Shown piece by piece: positions 18,355 to 26,993 of a stretch of DNA of 64,000 nt. Position numbers and translations under genes: made by a program. The stretch's first letter is position 1, and each line of letters begins with the position of its first letter. Source of the stretch: Pseudomonas sp. AB6 (GTDB lineage Bacteria; Pseudomonadota; Gammaproteobacteria; Pseudomonadales; Pseudomonadaceae); NCBI RefSeq assembly GCF_034314105.1, contig NZ_JAVIWJ010000001.1, positions 4,324,001-4,388,000 of the forward strand, given 5' to 3'. The notes under the pieces were generated by a model. It ran no database searches and was not told the origin of the DNA. It was given only the letters and a program-made list of their open reading frames with translations.

Positions 18355-19320
18355 TCAGTCGCTGAATGCCATTCCATGCTTGGCCTTGGTCGTCTTCACT
18401 GCCTCCAGCACGGCCATCAGGCAGTCATCGCGATAGCGTTCAAGAGCCGCGATGCTGTGTTCGCCGAGCTGTTCGGTGGTGCCATCAACCACATCATCAA
18501 TCAGCTTGTCGGTCAGTTCTGGTGCGGGCAAATAGGTCCACGGTAGTTTCAACGCCGGACCGAATTGGGCCATGAAGTGGCGCATGCCAGCGTCACCGCC
18601 AGCGAGCGTGTAAGTCAGGAACGTACCCATGAAGGACCAGCGCAGTCCAGCACCGAAGCGGATCGCATCGTCAATTTCGCCAGTTGTCGCAACGCCGTCA
18701 TTGACCAAGTGCAAGGCTTCACGCCACAGCGCTTCCAGTAAACGGTCGGCAATGAAGCCGGGGACTTCCTTGCGTACGTGCAACGGACGCATTCCTAATG
18801 ATTTATAAATACTGATAGCGGCTTGCACAGCTTCAGGCGAGGTATGTTTGCCGCCGACTACTTCAACCAGTGGCAGCAAGTAAACCGGGTTGAATGGGTG
18901 ACCGACCACGCAGCGCTCAGGATGGGTAGCGCCTTCGTAGAAATCACTCGGCAGCAGACCTGAAGTGCTGGAGCCGATCAGGGCGTTGGGCTTGGCGGCG
19001 GCACTGATTTTGGCGTGCAGCTCAAGTTTCAGGTCCAGACGCTCAGGCGCGCTTTCTTGAATGAAGTCGGCATCGCACACACATTCTTCGATGGTCGTGA
19101 CAAAGCGCAGGCGATCTTGCGAAGCGCCTTGGGCCAAGCCATTCTTCTCCAGCGCTGGCCAAGCATTGGCCACGCGTGTACGCAGAGCAGCTTCTGCGCC
19201 TGGTGCCGGGTCCCAAGCCACAACGTCCAGGCCGTGGGCCAACGCGCGAGAAACCCAGCCGCTGCCGATAACGCCACTGCCGAGGGCGGCGAAGGTTTTG
19301 ATGTCGGTAATAAAAGTCAT
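18355..19320 (-). CDS. cdhA: L-carnitine 3-dehydrogenase
   Basis: NAD-dependent oxidation of L-carnitine to 3-dehydrocarnitine. The 321-residue protein follows the 3-hydroxyacyl-CoA dehydrogenase fold: GSGVIGSG at 14-21 for NAD, then HPFNP at 141-145 with the catalytic His, and the EVPGFIADRLLEALWREALHLV helix region of the C-terminal domain. The start is taken at 19320, with AGGAA seven bases upstream, rather than at the frame's first ATG at 19365, which touches the cdhC stop. It lies between cdhC and cdhB in the canonical order. Confidence 0.93.
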   Translation of the reverse strand: MTFITDIKTFAALGSGVIGSGWVSRALAHGLDVVAWDPAPGAEAALRTRVANAWPALEKNGLAQGASQDRLRFVTTIEECVCDADFIQESAPERLDLKLELHAKISAAAKPNALIGSSTSGLLPSDFYEGATHPERCVVGHPFNPVYLLPLVEVVGGKHTSPEAVQAAISIYKSLGMRPLHVRKEVPGFIADRLLEALWREALHLVNDGVATTGEIDDAIRFGAGLRWSFMGTFLTYTLAGGDAGMRHFMAQFGPALKLPWTYLPAPELTDKLIDDVVDGTTEQLGEHSIAALERYRDDCLMAVLEAVKTTKAKHGMAFSD

Positions 19321-19364
19321 TGTGTGTTCCTGAATGCTGTATGTCATCGGTACAGGGAATTGCA

Positions 19365-20252
19365 TCAGCCGCGCTTGGTCAGGCCCATTTTGATGCGGCC
19401 TTCAGCCGGGGTCATGACCCGAGCGCCCAGGCGGCTGAGGATTTCAGAGGCGCGTTCAACCAGTGCGCCATTGCTGGCCAGTACGCCGCGATCCAGCCAG
19501 ATGTTGTCTTCCAGGCCGACCCGCACGTTGCCGCCAAGCAATACCGCTTGGGCCGCCATCGGCATCTGCATGCGGCCAATTCCAAAACCTGCCCACACCG
19601 CATTTTCCGGCAAGTTATCGACCATGGCTTTCATGGTGGTGGTATCTGCCGGTGCGCCCCATGGAATACCCAGGCACAGCTGAAACAGTGGGTTATCCAG
19701 CAAACCTTCTTTGATCATCTGCTTGGCGAACCACAAGTGACCGGTGTCGAAAATTTCCAGCTCGGCTTTCACGCCCAGCTCTTGAATACGTTTGGCCCCA
19801 GCGCGCAATTGGGCTGGGGTAGAGACGTAAATCGTGTCGCCATCGCCGAAGTTAAGGGTGCCGCAATCGAGGGTGCAGATTTCCGGCAACAGCGCTTCAA
19901 CGTGGGCCAGGCGCGCCAGTGGACCAATTAAATCGGTGTTCGGGCCGAACTCCATCGGGTTTTCACCCGCGCCGATCTCCAGGTCACCGCCCATGCCTGC
20001 CGTGAGGTTGACGATGATGTCGATGTCGGCTTCGCGAATGCGCTCCATCACTTCGCGGTATAGCGCTACGTCGCGGCTGAATTTGCCGGTTTCCGGATCG
20101 CGCACATGGCAATGAACCACGGTCGCGCCAGCTTTGGCAGCTTCAACCGCAGCAGCAGCGATTTGTTTCGGAGTGATCGGGACAAGGTGGCTTCTCCCGG
20201 TCGTGTCGCCAGCACCGGTGAGTGCGCAGGTGATGATGACGTCATGGTTCAT
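19365..20252 (-). CDS. cdhC: 3-dehydrocarnitine cleavage enzyme (BKACE/DUF849 family)
   Basis: Beta-keto acid cleavage enzyme using acetyl-CoA to split 3-dehydrocarnitine into betainyl-CoA and acetoacetate. The 295 residues match the family length. The zinc ligands are visible as His47 and His49 in VVHCHVRDPETG and Glu248 in RVGLEDN. Neighbours caiX upstream and cdhA downstream fix the substrate among the many BKACE specificities. A hairpin in the 96-base caiX-cdhC gap may lower its expression relative to the binding protein. Confidence 0.94.
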   Translation of the reverse strand: MNHDVIITCALTGAGDTTGRSHLVPITPKQIAAAAVEAAKAGATVVHCHVRDPETGKFSRDVALYREVMERIREADIDIIVNLTAGMGGDLEIGAGENPMEFGPNTDLIGPLARLAHVEALLPEICTLDCGTLNFGDGDTIYVSTPAQLRAGAKRIQELGVKAELEIFDTGHLWFAKQMIKEGLLDNPLFQLCLGIPWGAPADTTTMKAMVDNLPENAVWAGFGIGRMQMPMAAQAVLLGGNVRVGLEDNIWLDRGVLASNGALVERASEILSRLGARVMTPAEGRIKMGLTKRG

Positions 20253-20303
20253 TTCAGAATTCCTTACAGGCGGGTTTTAAATAGTTTGGGATGTTGTTGC
20301 CCC

Positions 20304-20331
20304 GTCCGCAGCCGAGAAAGCGACTGCGGAT
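20304..20331 (-). other. Intercistronic hairpin between caiX and cdhC
   Basis: A seven-base GC-rich stem (TCCGCAG / CTGCGGA) with a short extended loop and no T-run. Such structures after a binding-protein gene commonly stabilise the upstream mRNA or damp downstream expression. Function here is inferred from position. Confidence 0.5.
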
Positions 20332-20348
20332 CGGTATGCACGATCAGA

Positions 20349-21296
20349 TCAAGGATTGCTGGTCAGTTGCAGGTTGGTGGCAGCGTCTTTGCCATCAAAA
20401 GTTTTCACCCCGGCAAGCCAACGTTGCAGGTCTTGCGGGTGATCTTTGAGCCATTGTTTGGCCGACGCTATAGCGTCTTTATGGTCCAACAGCGGCTGCA
20501 TCATCCGGCTCTCTTCTTCAGCGGTGAACGTCAAGTTGGTCAGCAACTTTTCGACGTTCGGGCATCGCTGAGCGTAATCCGGCGCGGTGACGGTCCAGAC
20601 TTTGGCCTCGCCTTCGTTCGGCCCCAACGCATTGTCGCTGCCGGTGAGGTAGGTCATTTTCTGATTGACGTTCATCGGGTGTGGCGCCCAGCCGAAGAAC
20701 ACAATAGCTTCGTTGCGGTTCACTGCTCGGGTTACTGCCGACAACATCCCGGCTTCGCCGGACTCAACCAGTTGGAAGTCGCCAAGACCAAACTGGTTCT
20801 TGGCGATCATTTCCTTGATCTGGGTGTTGGCGCCCGAACCCGGTTCGATGCCGTAGATTTTGCCGCCCAGTTCTTTCTTGAATTTAGCAATATCGGCGAA
20901 GGTTTTCAGACCCTTTTCGGCCAGATAAGTCGGAACGGCCAAGGTAGCGCGGGCGTCTTTAAGGCTCGGCTCAGGTAGTACGCGAAGTTGGTTGGCTTTT
21001 ACGAACGGGCTGATGGTTTGGGTCATCAGGGGATCCCAGTAGCCCAGGAACATGTCCAGGCGCTGATCGCGGATGCCGGCAAAAATGATTTGTTGCGATG
21101 CGCTGGTCTGCTTGGTTTTGTAGCCCAGACCGTCGAGTAACACTTGGGTCATGGCGCTGGTGGCCATAACGTCGGTCCAATTGACCACGCCCAGACGCAC
21201 GTTTTGGCATTCAGCCGCATCCGCTGCGAGTGCACTGCCGGCAATGAAAGTGCTGCTGGTGAGTGCCAGCAAGCAGGTGCAAATCAGTCGTTTCAT
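20349..21296 (-). CDS. caiX: Carnitine-binding periplasmic protein (OpuAC-type)
   Basis: Soluble substrate-binding protein that hands carnitine to a shared choline/betaine/carnitine ABC transporter (Cbc), whose permease and ATPase are not in this window. The 315 residues begin with a type I signal peptide (MKRLICTCLLALTSS..., cleavage after about residue 24). They continue as an OpuAC/ProX-like domain with Trp and Tyr residues suited to a quaternary-ammonium cage, for example NWTDVMATSAM, GYWDPLM and FFGWAPHPMN. First gene of the caiX-cdhC-cdhA-cdhB operon and divergent from its regulator cdhR. Confidence 0.92.
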   Translation of the reverse strand: MKRLICTCLLALTSSTFIAGSALAADAAECQNVRLGVVNWTDVMATSAMTQVLLDGLGYKTKQTSASQQIIFAGIRDQRLDMFLGYWDPLMTQTISPFVKANQLRVLPEPSLKDARATLAVPTYLAEKGLKTFADIAKFKKELGGKIYGIEPGSGANTQIKEMIAKNQFGLGDFQLVESGEAGMLSAVTRAVNRNEAIVFFGWAPHPMNVNQKMTYLTGSDNALGPNEGEAKVWTVTAPDYAQRCPNVEKLLTNLTFTAEEESRMMQPLLDHKDAIASAKQWLKDHPQDLQRWLAGVKTFDGKDAATNLQLTSNP

Positions 21297-21499
21297 GGTG
21301 GTTTCCTCGGCAGATTCTTTTTATGGGGATGGCGATCGGGCCCGGCGTCTTTGCGCGCAGTGATGCCACGTTACGCAGCCGCAGCCCGGCAAAAACGCAC
21401 AGCGGCGACAGGCTCTTGCACAGCAGCGACCTGTCCTCTTGCCGTGCTGATCCAAGGAGCGTATGTGGTGTTTACGCTACCCCCGATGAGTGCGCCTCG
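21297..21499. promoter_or_regulatory. Divergent regulatory region of caiX operon and cdhR
   Basis: These 203 bases between the oppositely oriented caiX and cdhR must contain both promoters and, from what is known in P. aeruginosa, the CdhR binding site for carnitine-dependent activation. I could not place the boxes with confidence. Confidence 0.5.
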
Positions 21500-22444
21500 A
21501 TGTCTCAGGATTACTATTTTTTGCTGATGCCCGGATTTTCGATCATGGGCTTTGTCTCAGCCGTCGAACCGCTGCGCGTGGCGAATCGTTTTGGTGGCGA
21601 GCTGTACCGCTGGCATGTGTTGAGCCTGGATGGCGGAGCAGTGATTGCCAGCAACGGAATGTCGGTGAACGCCGATGCGGCACTGGAGTCGCTGAAGAAG
21701 GGCACAACGCTGTGGGTGGTCGCAGGTTTTGAGCCGTTGCAGTTCTGCACGCCAGGGCTTGAGCACTGGCTGCGCCGACTGGACCACGAGGGTGTGACCT
21801 TGGGCGCCATCGATACCGGCAGTTTTGTCCTGGCCCAAGCGGGGCTGCTTAATGGCTATCGCCTGACCCTGCATTGGGAGGCGCTGGACGCCTTCAAGGA
21901 GTTGTACCCACACTCTGTGGTGACTCAGGAGTTGTTTGAAATCGACCGGCGCCGCATTACGTCGGCGGGTGGCACGGCGTCCATCGACATGATGCTTGAT
22001 CTTATTGGCCAGGCTCACGGGCCGGAACTAGCGATCAAAGTATCCGAGCAATTCGTGCTTGGCCGCATTCGTCCGCGCAAAGACCATCAACGCATGCAAA
22101 TCGCGACGCGCTTCGGCATCAATAACAAGAAGCTGGTGCAAGTGATCGGCGAAATGGAGCTACACACCGAACCGCCGCTCAGTACCTTGCAATTGGCCGA
22201 AGGGATTCAAGTAACTCGCCGGCAACTGGAGCGGCTGTTCCGGCTGCATTTGAACGATACCCCAAGCAATTTCTATCTGGGCCTGCGCCTGGACAAAGCA
22301 CGGCAGTTGCTGCGCCAGACCAACATGAGCGTGCTGGAAATCAGCATCGCCTGCGGCTTCGAATCCCCGTCGTACTTTACCCGTAGCTATAAGGGACGAT
22401 TCGTAAGGTGCCCGAGAGAGGATCGGCAACGGTCGAATGTGTGA
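21500..22444 (+). CDS. cdhR: Carnitine-responsive activator CdhR (GATase1-like AraC family)
   Basis: The 314-residue regulator has an N-terminal DJ-1/PfpI-like sensor domain (about 1-190; FLLMPGFSIMGFVSAVEPLR near the start) and a C-terminal AraC helix-turn-helix pair (about 215-310; LEISIACGFESPSYFTRSYK). In Pseudomonas this protein activates caiX-cdhCAB in the presence of carnitine. The frame is open back to 21263, but homologues start MSQD(F/Y), and no other ATG between this and the far upstream ones gives a sensible N-terminus. The ribosome site is weak. The divergent location from the operon it is known to control supports the name. Confidence 0.92.
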   Translation: MSQDYYFLLMPGFSIMGFVSAVEPLRVANRFGGELYRWHVLSLDGGAVIASNGMSVNADAALESLKKGTTLWVVAGFEPLQFCTPGLEHWLRRLDHEGVTLGAIDTGSFVLAQAGLLNGYRLTLHWEALDAFKELYPHSVVTQELFEIDRRRITSAGGTASIDMMLDLIGQAHGPELAIKVSEQFVLGRIRPRKDHQRMQIATRFGINNKKLVQVIGEMELHTEPPLSTLQLAEGIQVTRRQLERLFRLHLNDTPSNFYLGLRLDKARQLLRQTNMSVLEISIACGFESPSYFTRSYKGRFVRCPREDRQRSNV

Positions 22445-22510
22445 GGCGCAGATCGCTCCGCCAGTAAGTGGGTTATCTACACAGGTCGGTGACGCTATTT
22501 TCCAGCCCTA

Positions 22511-22903
22511 TTATTCAATCCCAATCGACTGCAAATACTCCGACCGCTCATCGCTGTTCTGCGCAAAACAATCGTTTTGAGCGATCTGGAATGCTTGGCT
22601 GCCTTTTTCATTGAGGAACGTTTGCACCGAGCAATCGGCGTCGCGCAGTTTTACCCATATATCTTGGGCAGTCTTGATTTTGGCTAAATACTCATTGAGT
22701 TGCGGCGGGTGAGCGGCGTATTGAGAACTGATGCGATCAATCAGGTCTTTGTAGGCGGTGTTCATTTCACGATCAGCGGTGGTTCTGTTGAACGTGGAGC
22801 ATTCGAAGCTTTGCTGGGTGGTTTCCACCTTGTCGCATGGCGTGCCGTCTTCAGCCTGTGCGCTGGTAGCCAGCACTGCCAAAACCAATAACATTGACCT
22901 CAT
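22511..22903 (-). CDS. LprI-type periplasmic protein (putative lysozyme inhibitor, DUF1311)
   Basis: The 130-residue secreted protein has a signal peptide (MRSMLLVLAVLATSAQA) and a LprI N-terminal-like domain: spaced Cys residues (PCDKVETTQQSFEC), the ADREMNTAYKDLI segment and QDIWVKLRDADC. The start at 22903 is preferred over 23071 because it gives the signal peptide and has GAGGGTG upstream. LprI of Mycobacterium inhibits lysozyme; most members are uncharacterised. It stands alone between cdhR and the dipeptidase gene, convergent with cdhR. Confidence 0.72.
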   Translation of the reverse strand: MRSMLLVLAVLATSAQAEDGTPCDKVETTQQSFECSTFNRTTADREMNTAYKDLIDRISSQYAAHPPQLNEYLAKIKTAQDIWVKLRDADCSVQTFLNEKGSQAFQIAQNDCFAQNSDERSEYLQSIGIE

Positions 22904-23143
22904 TTTGCGACACCCTCGTTCGTTATGTACTTCATACGCTGTCGATTTTGGCCCACTGGGTGAGTAAAGAACAGAGGCCAGTTGGTCTATCCGGGTCAGT
23001 GGCACTGACCCTTTGTCGCTTCTTGACGCTTTCGGCAAACCCCTTGTCGTTTTTGCACCCGGCTCGCTCAACCCTCAGGCATATGCTGGCCCCAAAGCGC
23101 CGGCACACGATTCGGTGCATGAATCACCAAAGGGGACCGCCTG

Positions 23144-24121
23144 ATGAGCCCAGCCGAATTACACGCCGACAGTATCGTTATTGACGGGCTGATCATTGCC
23201 AAGTGGAACCGCGAGCTGTTCGAAGACATGCGCAAAGGCGGCCTGACCATGGCCAACTGCACCGTGTCGGTGTGGGAAGGTTTTCAGGCGACCATCAATA
23301 GCATTTGCACCAGCCAGAAGCTGATGCGTGAAAACAGTGACCTGGTGATTCCGGTACGCACCACTGCCGATATCCGCAAGGCTAAGGAACAAGGCAAAAC
23401 CGGGATTCTCTTTGGATTTCAGAATGCCCACGCGTATGAGGATCAGATCGGCTACGTCGAAATCTTCAAGCAGCTCGGCGTTGGCATCGTGCAGATGTGC
23501 TACAACACGCAAAACCTGGTGGGCACTGGCTGCTACGAACGTGATGGCGGCCTGTCGGGCTTCGGACGCGAGATCGTTGCCGAAATGAACCGCGTCGGCG
23601 TTATGTGCGACCTGTCCCATGTGGGTTCGAAAACCTCCGAAGAAGTCATTCTCGAATCGAAAAAACCGGTCTGCTACTCCCATTGCCTGCCGTCCGGTTT
23701 GAAAGAACACCCACGCAACAAGTCTGATGCAGAGCTGAAGTTCATTGCTGACCACGGTGGTTTTGTGGGCGTGACGATGTTCGCGCCGTTTCTGGCCAAA
23801 GGCATTGAGTCCACCATCGACGACTACGCCGAAGCCATTGAATACGTGATGAACCTCGTCGGTGAAGACTCCATTGGTATCGGTACTGACTTCACCCAGG
23901 GTCACGGTCAGGACTTCTTCGAATACCTGACCCACGACAAGGGCTACGCCCGTCGCCTGACCAGCTTCGGCAAAATTATCAACCCACTGGGTATCCGCAC
24001 CGTGGGCGAATTCCCGAATCTGACTGAGACTTTGCTCAAACGCGGCCATCCTGAGCGCGTTGTTCGCAAAATCATGGGCGAAAACTGGGTCAATGTTTTG
24101 AAAGACGTTTGGGGCGAGTAA
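23144..24121 (+). CDS. Membrane-dipeptidase family (M19) peptidase of the dgc cluster
   Basis: The 325-residue zinc peptidase of the renal dipeptidase family is the orthologue in position of PA5396. Recognisable are VIDGLIIAKWNRE at the start, GKTGILFGFQNAH, VGVMCDLSHVGS with a metal-binding His, and IGIGTDFTQGHG near the C-terminus. The usual first metal motif HNDLP/HxD is altered (DGLIIAKWN), so its substrate may not be a simple dipeptide. It heads a run of genes for dimethylglycine catabolism that are GbdR-controlled in P. aeruginosa. Whether it acts in that pathway is unknown. AGGGGA precedes the ATG. Confidence 0.85.
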   Translation: MSPAELHADSIVIDGLIIAKWNRELFEDMRKGGLTMANCTVSVWEGFQATINSICTSQKLMRENSDLVIPVRTTADIRKAKEQGKTGILFGFQNAHAYEDQIGYVEIFKQLGVGIVQMCYNTQNLVGTGCYERDGGLSGFGREIVAEMNRVGVMCDLSHVGSKTSEEVILESKKPVCYSHCLPSGLKEHPRNKSDAELKFIADHGGFVGVTMFAPFLAKGIESTIDDYAEAIEYVMNLVGEDSIGIGTDFTQGHGQDFFEYLTHDKGYARRLTSFGKIINPLGIRTVGEFPNLTETLLKRGHPERVVRKIMGENWVNVLKDVWGE

Positions 24122-24149
24122 TTCCTCCGATACCTATCTGCTTAAACAC

Positions 24150-24173
24150 CCCTCTGCCCCTTTGCGCAGAGGG
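24150..24173 (+). other. Intercistronic hairpin in the dgc cluster
   Basis: A perfect eight-base stem (CCCTCTGC / GCAGAGGG) with an eight-base loop, lacking a T-run, between the dipeptidase gene and the next small gene. Likely an mRNA-processing or stability element rather than a full terminator. Confidence 0.5.
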
Positions 24174-24202
24174 CGTCACCCGAATTTCTGGAGTTTTACC
24201 CC

Positions 24203-24733
24203 ATGGCTAAAATTGCCCCGCAGCTGCCTATCGAAGTCGACAGCGAAACCGGCGTCTGGACCTCCGACGCATTGCCAATGCTGTACGTACCGCGTCATTT
24301 TTTCGTCAACAACCACATGGGCATCGAAGAAGTCCTGGGCGCTGACGCCTACGCTGAGATTCTGTACAAAGCGGGCTACAAATCGGCTTGGCACTGGTGC
24401 GAAAAAGAAGCTGAATGCCACGGTTTGTCTGGCATCGCTGTGTTTGAGCATTACATGAAGCGTTTGTCGCAACGTGGCTGGGGTCTGTTCAAGATCCAGG
24501 ACATTGATCTGGAAAAAGGTACCGCCAGCATCAAGCTGGAGCACTCTTGCTTTGTCTACGTGTACGGCAAGGTAGGCCGCAAGGTCGATTACATGTTCAC
24601 CGGCTGGTTCGCGGGCGCCATGGACCAGATTCTTGAAGCTGCGGGCAGCTCGGTTCGTACAGTTGCTGTGCAAGTCTACGGTGGCTCCGAAGAAGGCCAC
24701 GATGACGGCTTGTTCACCGTCAAGCCGTTGTAA
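24203..24733 (+). CDS. Conserved protein of the dimethylglycine cluster (PA5397-like, DUF5943)
   Basis: A 176-residue soluble protein without signal peptide or membrane segment. Notable segments are HWCEKEAECHG (two Cys and two His, possible metal or haem contacts), an aromatic HSCFVYVYGKVGRKVDYMFTGWFAG stretch and the acidic GGSEEGHDDG near the C-terminus. The fold resembles the 4-vinyl-reductase/V4R ligand-binding type, by general impression only. It is placed 15 bases before dgcA and is conserved there in Pseudomonas, so a role in betaine/dimethylglycine use is likely but undefined. The ribosome site is GGAG. Confidence 0.8.
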   Translation: MAKIAPQLPIEVDSETGVWTSDALPMLYVPRHFFVNNHMGIEEVLGADAYAEILYKAGYKSAWHWCEKEAECHGLSGIAVFEHYMKRLSQRGWGLFKIQDIDLEKGTASIKLEHSCFVYVYGKVGRKVDYMFTGWFAGAMDQILEAAGSSVRTVAVQVYGGSEEGHDDGLFTVKPL

Positions 24734-24748
24734 CTCGAGGTTTTCGTT

Positions 24749-26809
24749 ATGGCTTTCGAAGCAATGTTCCAGCCGATTCAAATCGGCAAACTGACTATCC
24801 GTAACCGCGTGCTTAGTACTGCACACGCCGAGGTGTATGCCACCGATGGCGGCATGACCACAGATCGGTATGTGAAGTATTACGAAGAAAAAGCCAAAGG
24901 TGGTATCGGCCTGGCCATTTGTGGCGGGTCTTCCAGCGTGGCCATTGACAGCCCGCAAGGCTGGTGGAAATCGGTCAACTTGGCGACCGACAAAATCATT
25001 CCGCATTTCCAAAACCTGGCCGATGCTATGCACAAGCATGGCGCCAAGATCATGATTCAGATTACTCACATGGGCCGTCGCTCACGTTGGGATGGGGACC
25101 ATTGGCCGACGCTGCTGTCGCCGTCGGGCATTCGTGAACCGGTCCACCGCGCTACTTGCAAAACCATTGAGCCGGAAGAAATCTGGCGGGTAATCGGCAA
25201 CTACGCCAGCGCCGCTGGACGGGCGAAAGCCGGCGGCCTCGACGGCGTCGAGCTGTCTGCCGTACACCAACACATGATCGACCAGTTCTGGAGCCCGCGG
25301 GTCAACAAGCGCACCGATGAATGGGGCGGCAGTTTCGAAAACCGCATGCGCTTCGGCATGGAAGTCATCAAAGCGGTGCGCAAAGAAGTCGGTCCTGACT
25401 TCTGCGTTGGCCTGCGTATTTGCGGCGACGAATTTCACCCTGATGGCTTGAGCCATGAGGACATGAAAGAAATCGCCAAGTATTACGATGCCACCGGTTT
25501 GATCGACTTCCTCGGCGTCGTCGGTTCGGGTTGCGACACCCACAACACTTTGGCCAACGTTATTCCGAACATGAGCTATCCGCCTGAGCCATTTCTGCAT
25601 TTGGCGGCCGGCATCAAGGAAGTGGTCAAGGTTCCGGTGCTACATGCCCAGAACATCAAAGACCCGAACCAGGCCACACGGATTCTGGAAGGCGGCTACG
25701 TCGACATGGTCGGCATGACCCGTGCGCACATCGCTGACCCGCACCTGATCGCCAAGATCAAAATGGGCCAGATCGACCAGATCAAACAATGCGTGGGCGC
25801 CAACTACTGCATCGACCGCCAGTACCAGGGTCTGGATGTGTTGTGCATCCAGAACGCCGCGACCTCCCGTGAATACATGGGCGTGCCGCACATCATTGAA
25901 AAAACCACCGGCGTGAAACGCAAAGTGGTGGTCGTTGGTGCCGGTCCTGCAGGTTTGGAAGCTGCACGGGTATGCGCTGAACGAGGCCATGACGTGACCT
26001 TGTTCGAGAAGAAAGACACCCTCGGCGGGCAGATCACTACGGCATCGAAAGCGCCACAACGCGATCAAATCGCGGGCATCACGCGCTGGTTCCAGCTGGA
26101 ATTGGCGCGTCTGAAAGTGGACGTTCGTTTGGGCACCGCGGCTGATCCAGCGGCCATTCTCGACCTGCGTCCTGACGTGGTGGTGCTGGCCAACGGTGGC
26201 CATCCGTTCCTTGAGCAGAACGAACATTGGGGCGCGGCAGAAGGCTTGGTTGTCAGCAGTTGGGACGTGCTGGACGGCACCGTGGCGCCGGGTAAAAACG
26301 TGCTGGTCTACGACACCATTTGTGAGTTCACCGGGATGTCGGTTGCCGACTTCATTGCTGACAAAGGCAGTCAGGTCGAAATCGTCACCGACGACATCAA
26401 ACCAGGCGTAGCTATCGGTGGTACATCGTTCCCGACGTACTACCGCAGCATGTACCCCAAAGAAGTGATCATGACCGGCGACCTGATGCTGGAAAAGGTC
26501 TACCGCGAAGGCGACAAACTGGTCGCGGTTCTGGAAAACGAATACACCGGTGCCAAGGAAGAGCGGGTGGTTGACCAAGTGGTGATCGAGAACGGCGTGC
26601 GTGCCGATGAATGGATGTATTACGAGTTGAAAGAGGCCTCGCGCAATAAAGGCCAAATCGACATCGAAGCGTTGTTCGCGATCCAGCCGCAACCGTGCCT
26701 GAGCCAACCGGGTGACGGCTATCTGCTGTTCCGCATCGGCGACTGCGTCGCCCAACGCAACATCCATGCGGCCATCTATGACGCATTGCGGTTGTGTAAG
26801 GATTTTTAA
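24749..26809 (+). CDS. dgcA: Dimethylglycine demethylase subunit DgcA (TMADH-like flavoprotein)
   Basis: The 686 residues have the architecture of trimethylamine dehydrogenase/old yellow enzymes. An N-terminal FMN TIM barrel (FQPIQIGKLTIRNRV at the start, then ITHMGRR) is followed by a 4Fe-4S cysteine cluster (CVGANYC...CIQN, about 348-370) and a C-terminal NAD/FAD-type Rossmann domain (VVVGAGPAGLEAAR near 395). It is required in Pseudomonas for oxidative demethylation of dimethylglycine to sarcosine. The operon context with dgcB and ETF genes implies electrons pass to ETF rather than NAD. A REPIN separates it from dgcB. Confidence 0.95.
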   Translation: MAFEAMFQPIQIGKLTIRNRVLSTAHAEVYATDGGMTTDRYVKYYEEKAKGGIGLAICGGSSSVAIDSPQGWWKSVNLATDKIIPHFQNLADAMHKHGAKIMIQITHMGRRSRWDGDHWPTLLSPSGIREPVHRATCKTIEPEEIWRVIGNYASAAGRAKAGGLDGVELSAVHQHMIDQFWSPRVNKRTDEWGGSFENRMRFGMEVIKAVRKEVGPDFCVGLRICGDEFHPDGLSHEDMKEIAKYYDATGLIDFLGVVGSGCDTHNTLANVIPNMSYPPEPFLHLAAGIKEVVKVPVLHAQNIKDPNQATRILEGGYVDMVGMTRAHIADPHLIAKIKMGQIDQIKQCVGANYCIDRQYQGLDVLCIQNAATSREYMGVPHIIEKTTGVKRKVVVVGAGPAGLEAARVCAERGHDVTLFEKKDTLGGQITTASKAPQRDQIAGITRWFQLELARLKVDVRLGTAADPAAILDLRPDVVVLANGGHPFLEQNEHWGAAEGLVVSSWDVLDGTVAPGKNVLVYDTICEFTGMSVADFIADKGSQVEIVTDDIKPGVAIGGTSFPTYYRSMYPKEVIMTGDLMLEKVYREGDKLVAVLENEYTGAKEERVVDQVVIENGVRADEWMYYELKEASRNKGQIDIEALFAIQPQPCLSQPGDGYLLFRIGDCVAQRNIHAAIYDALRLCKDF

Positions 26810-26816
26810 GGGAGCC

Positions 26817-26926
26817 CTGTAGGAGCACGCTTGCCCGCGATAAGGTCGGAACGGCCTTCAAAATGTCAGCGGTTAGACGACTTTGTGACCGCTCCGCGCC
26901 CATCGCTGGTAAGCGCGCTCCTACAG
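26817..26926. repeat. REPIN between dgcA and dgcB
   Basis: The left arm CTGTAGGAGCACGCTTGCCC (26817-26836) continues GCGAT. An inverted partner at 26902-26926 reads CTGTAGGAGCGCGCTTACC on the opposite strand. A second palindrome (GCGGTTAGACGACTTTGTGACCGC-like) lies between the arms. It falls in the middle of the dgc operon. Confidence 0.85.
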
Positions 26927-26993
26927 ATGACCGAGTCCGGTTTTGTAAACGCGATAAGAATTCAGACCCACCCGGTTTTGATGGGAGCTCCAC

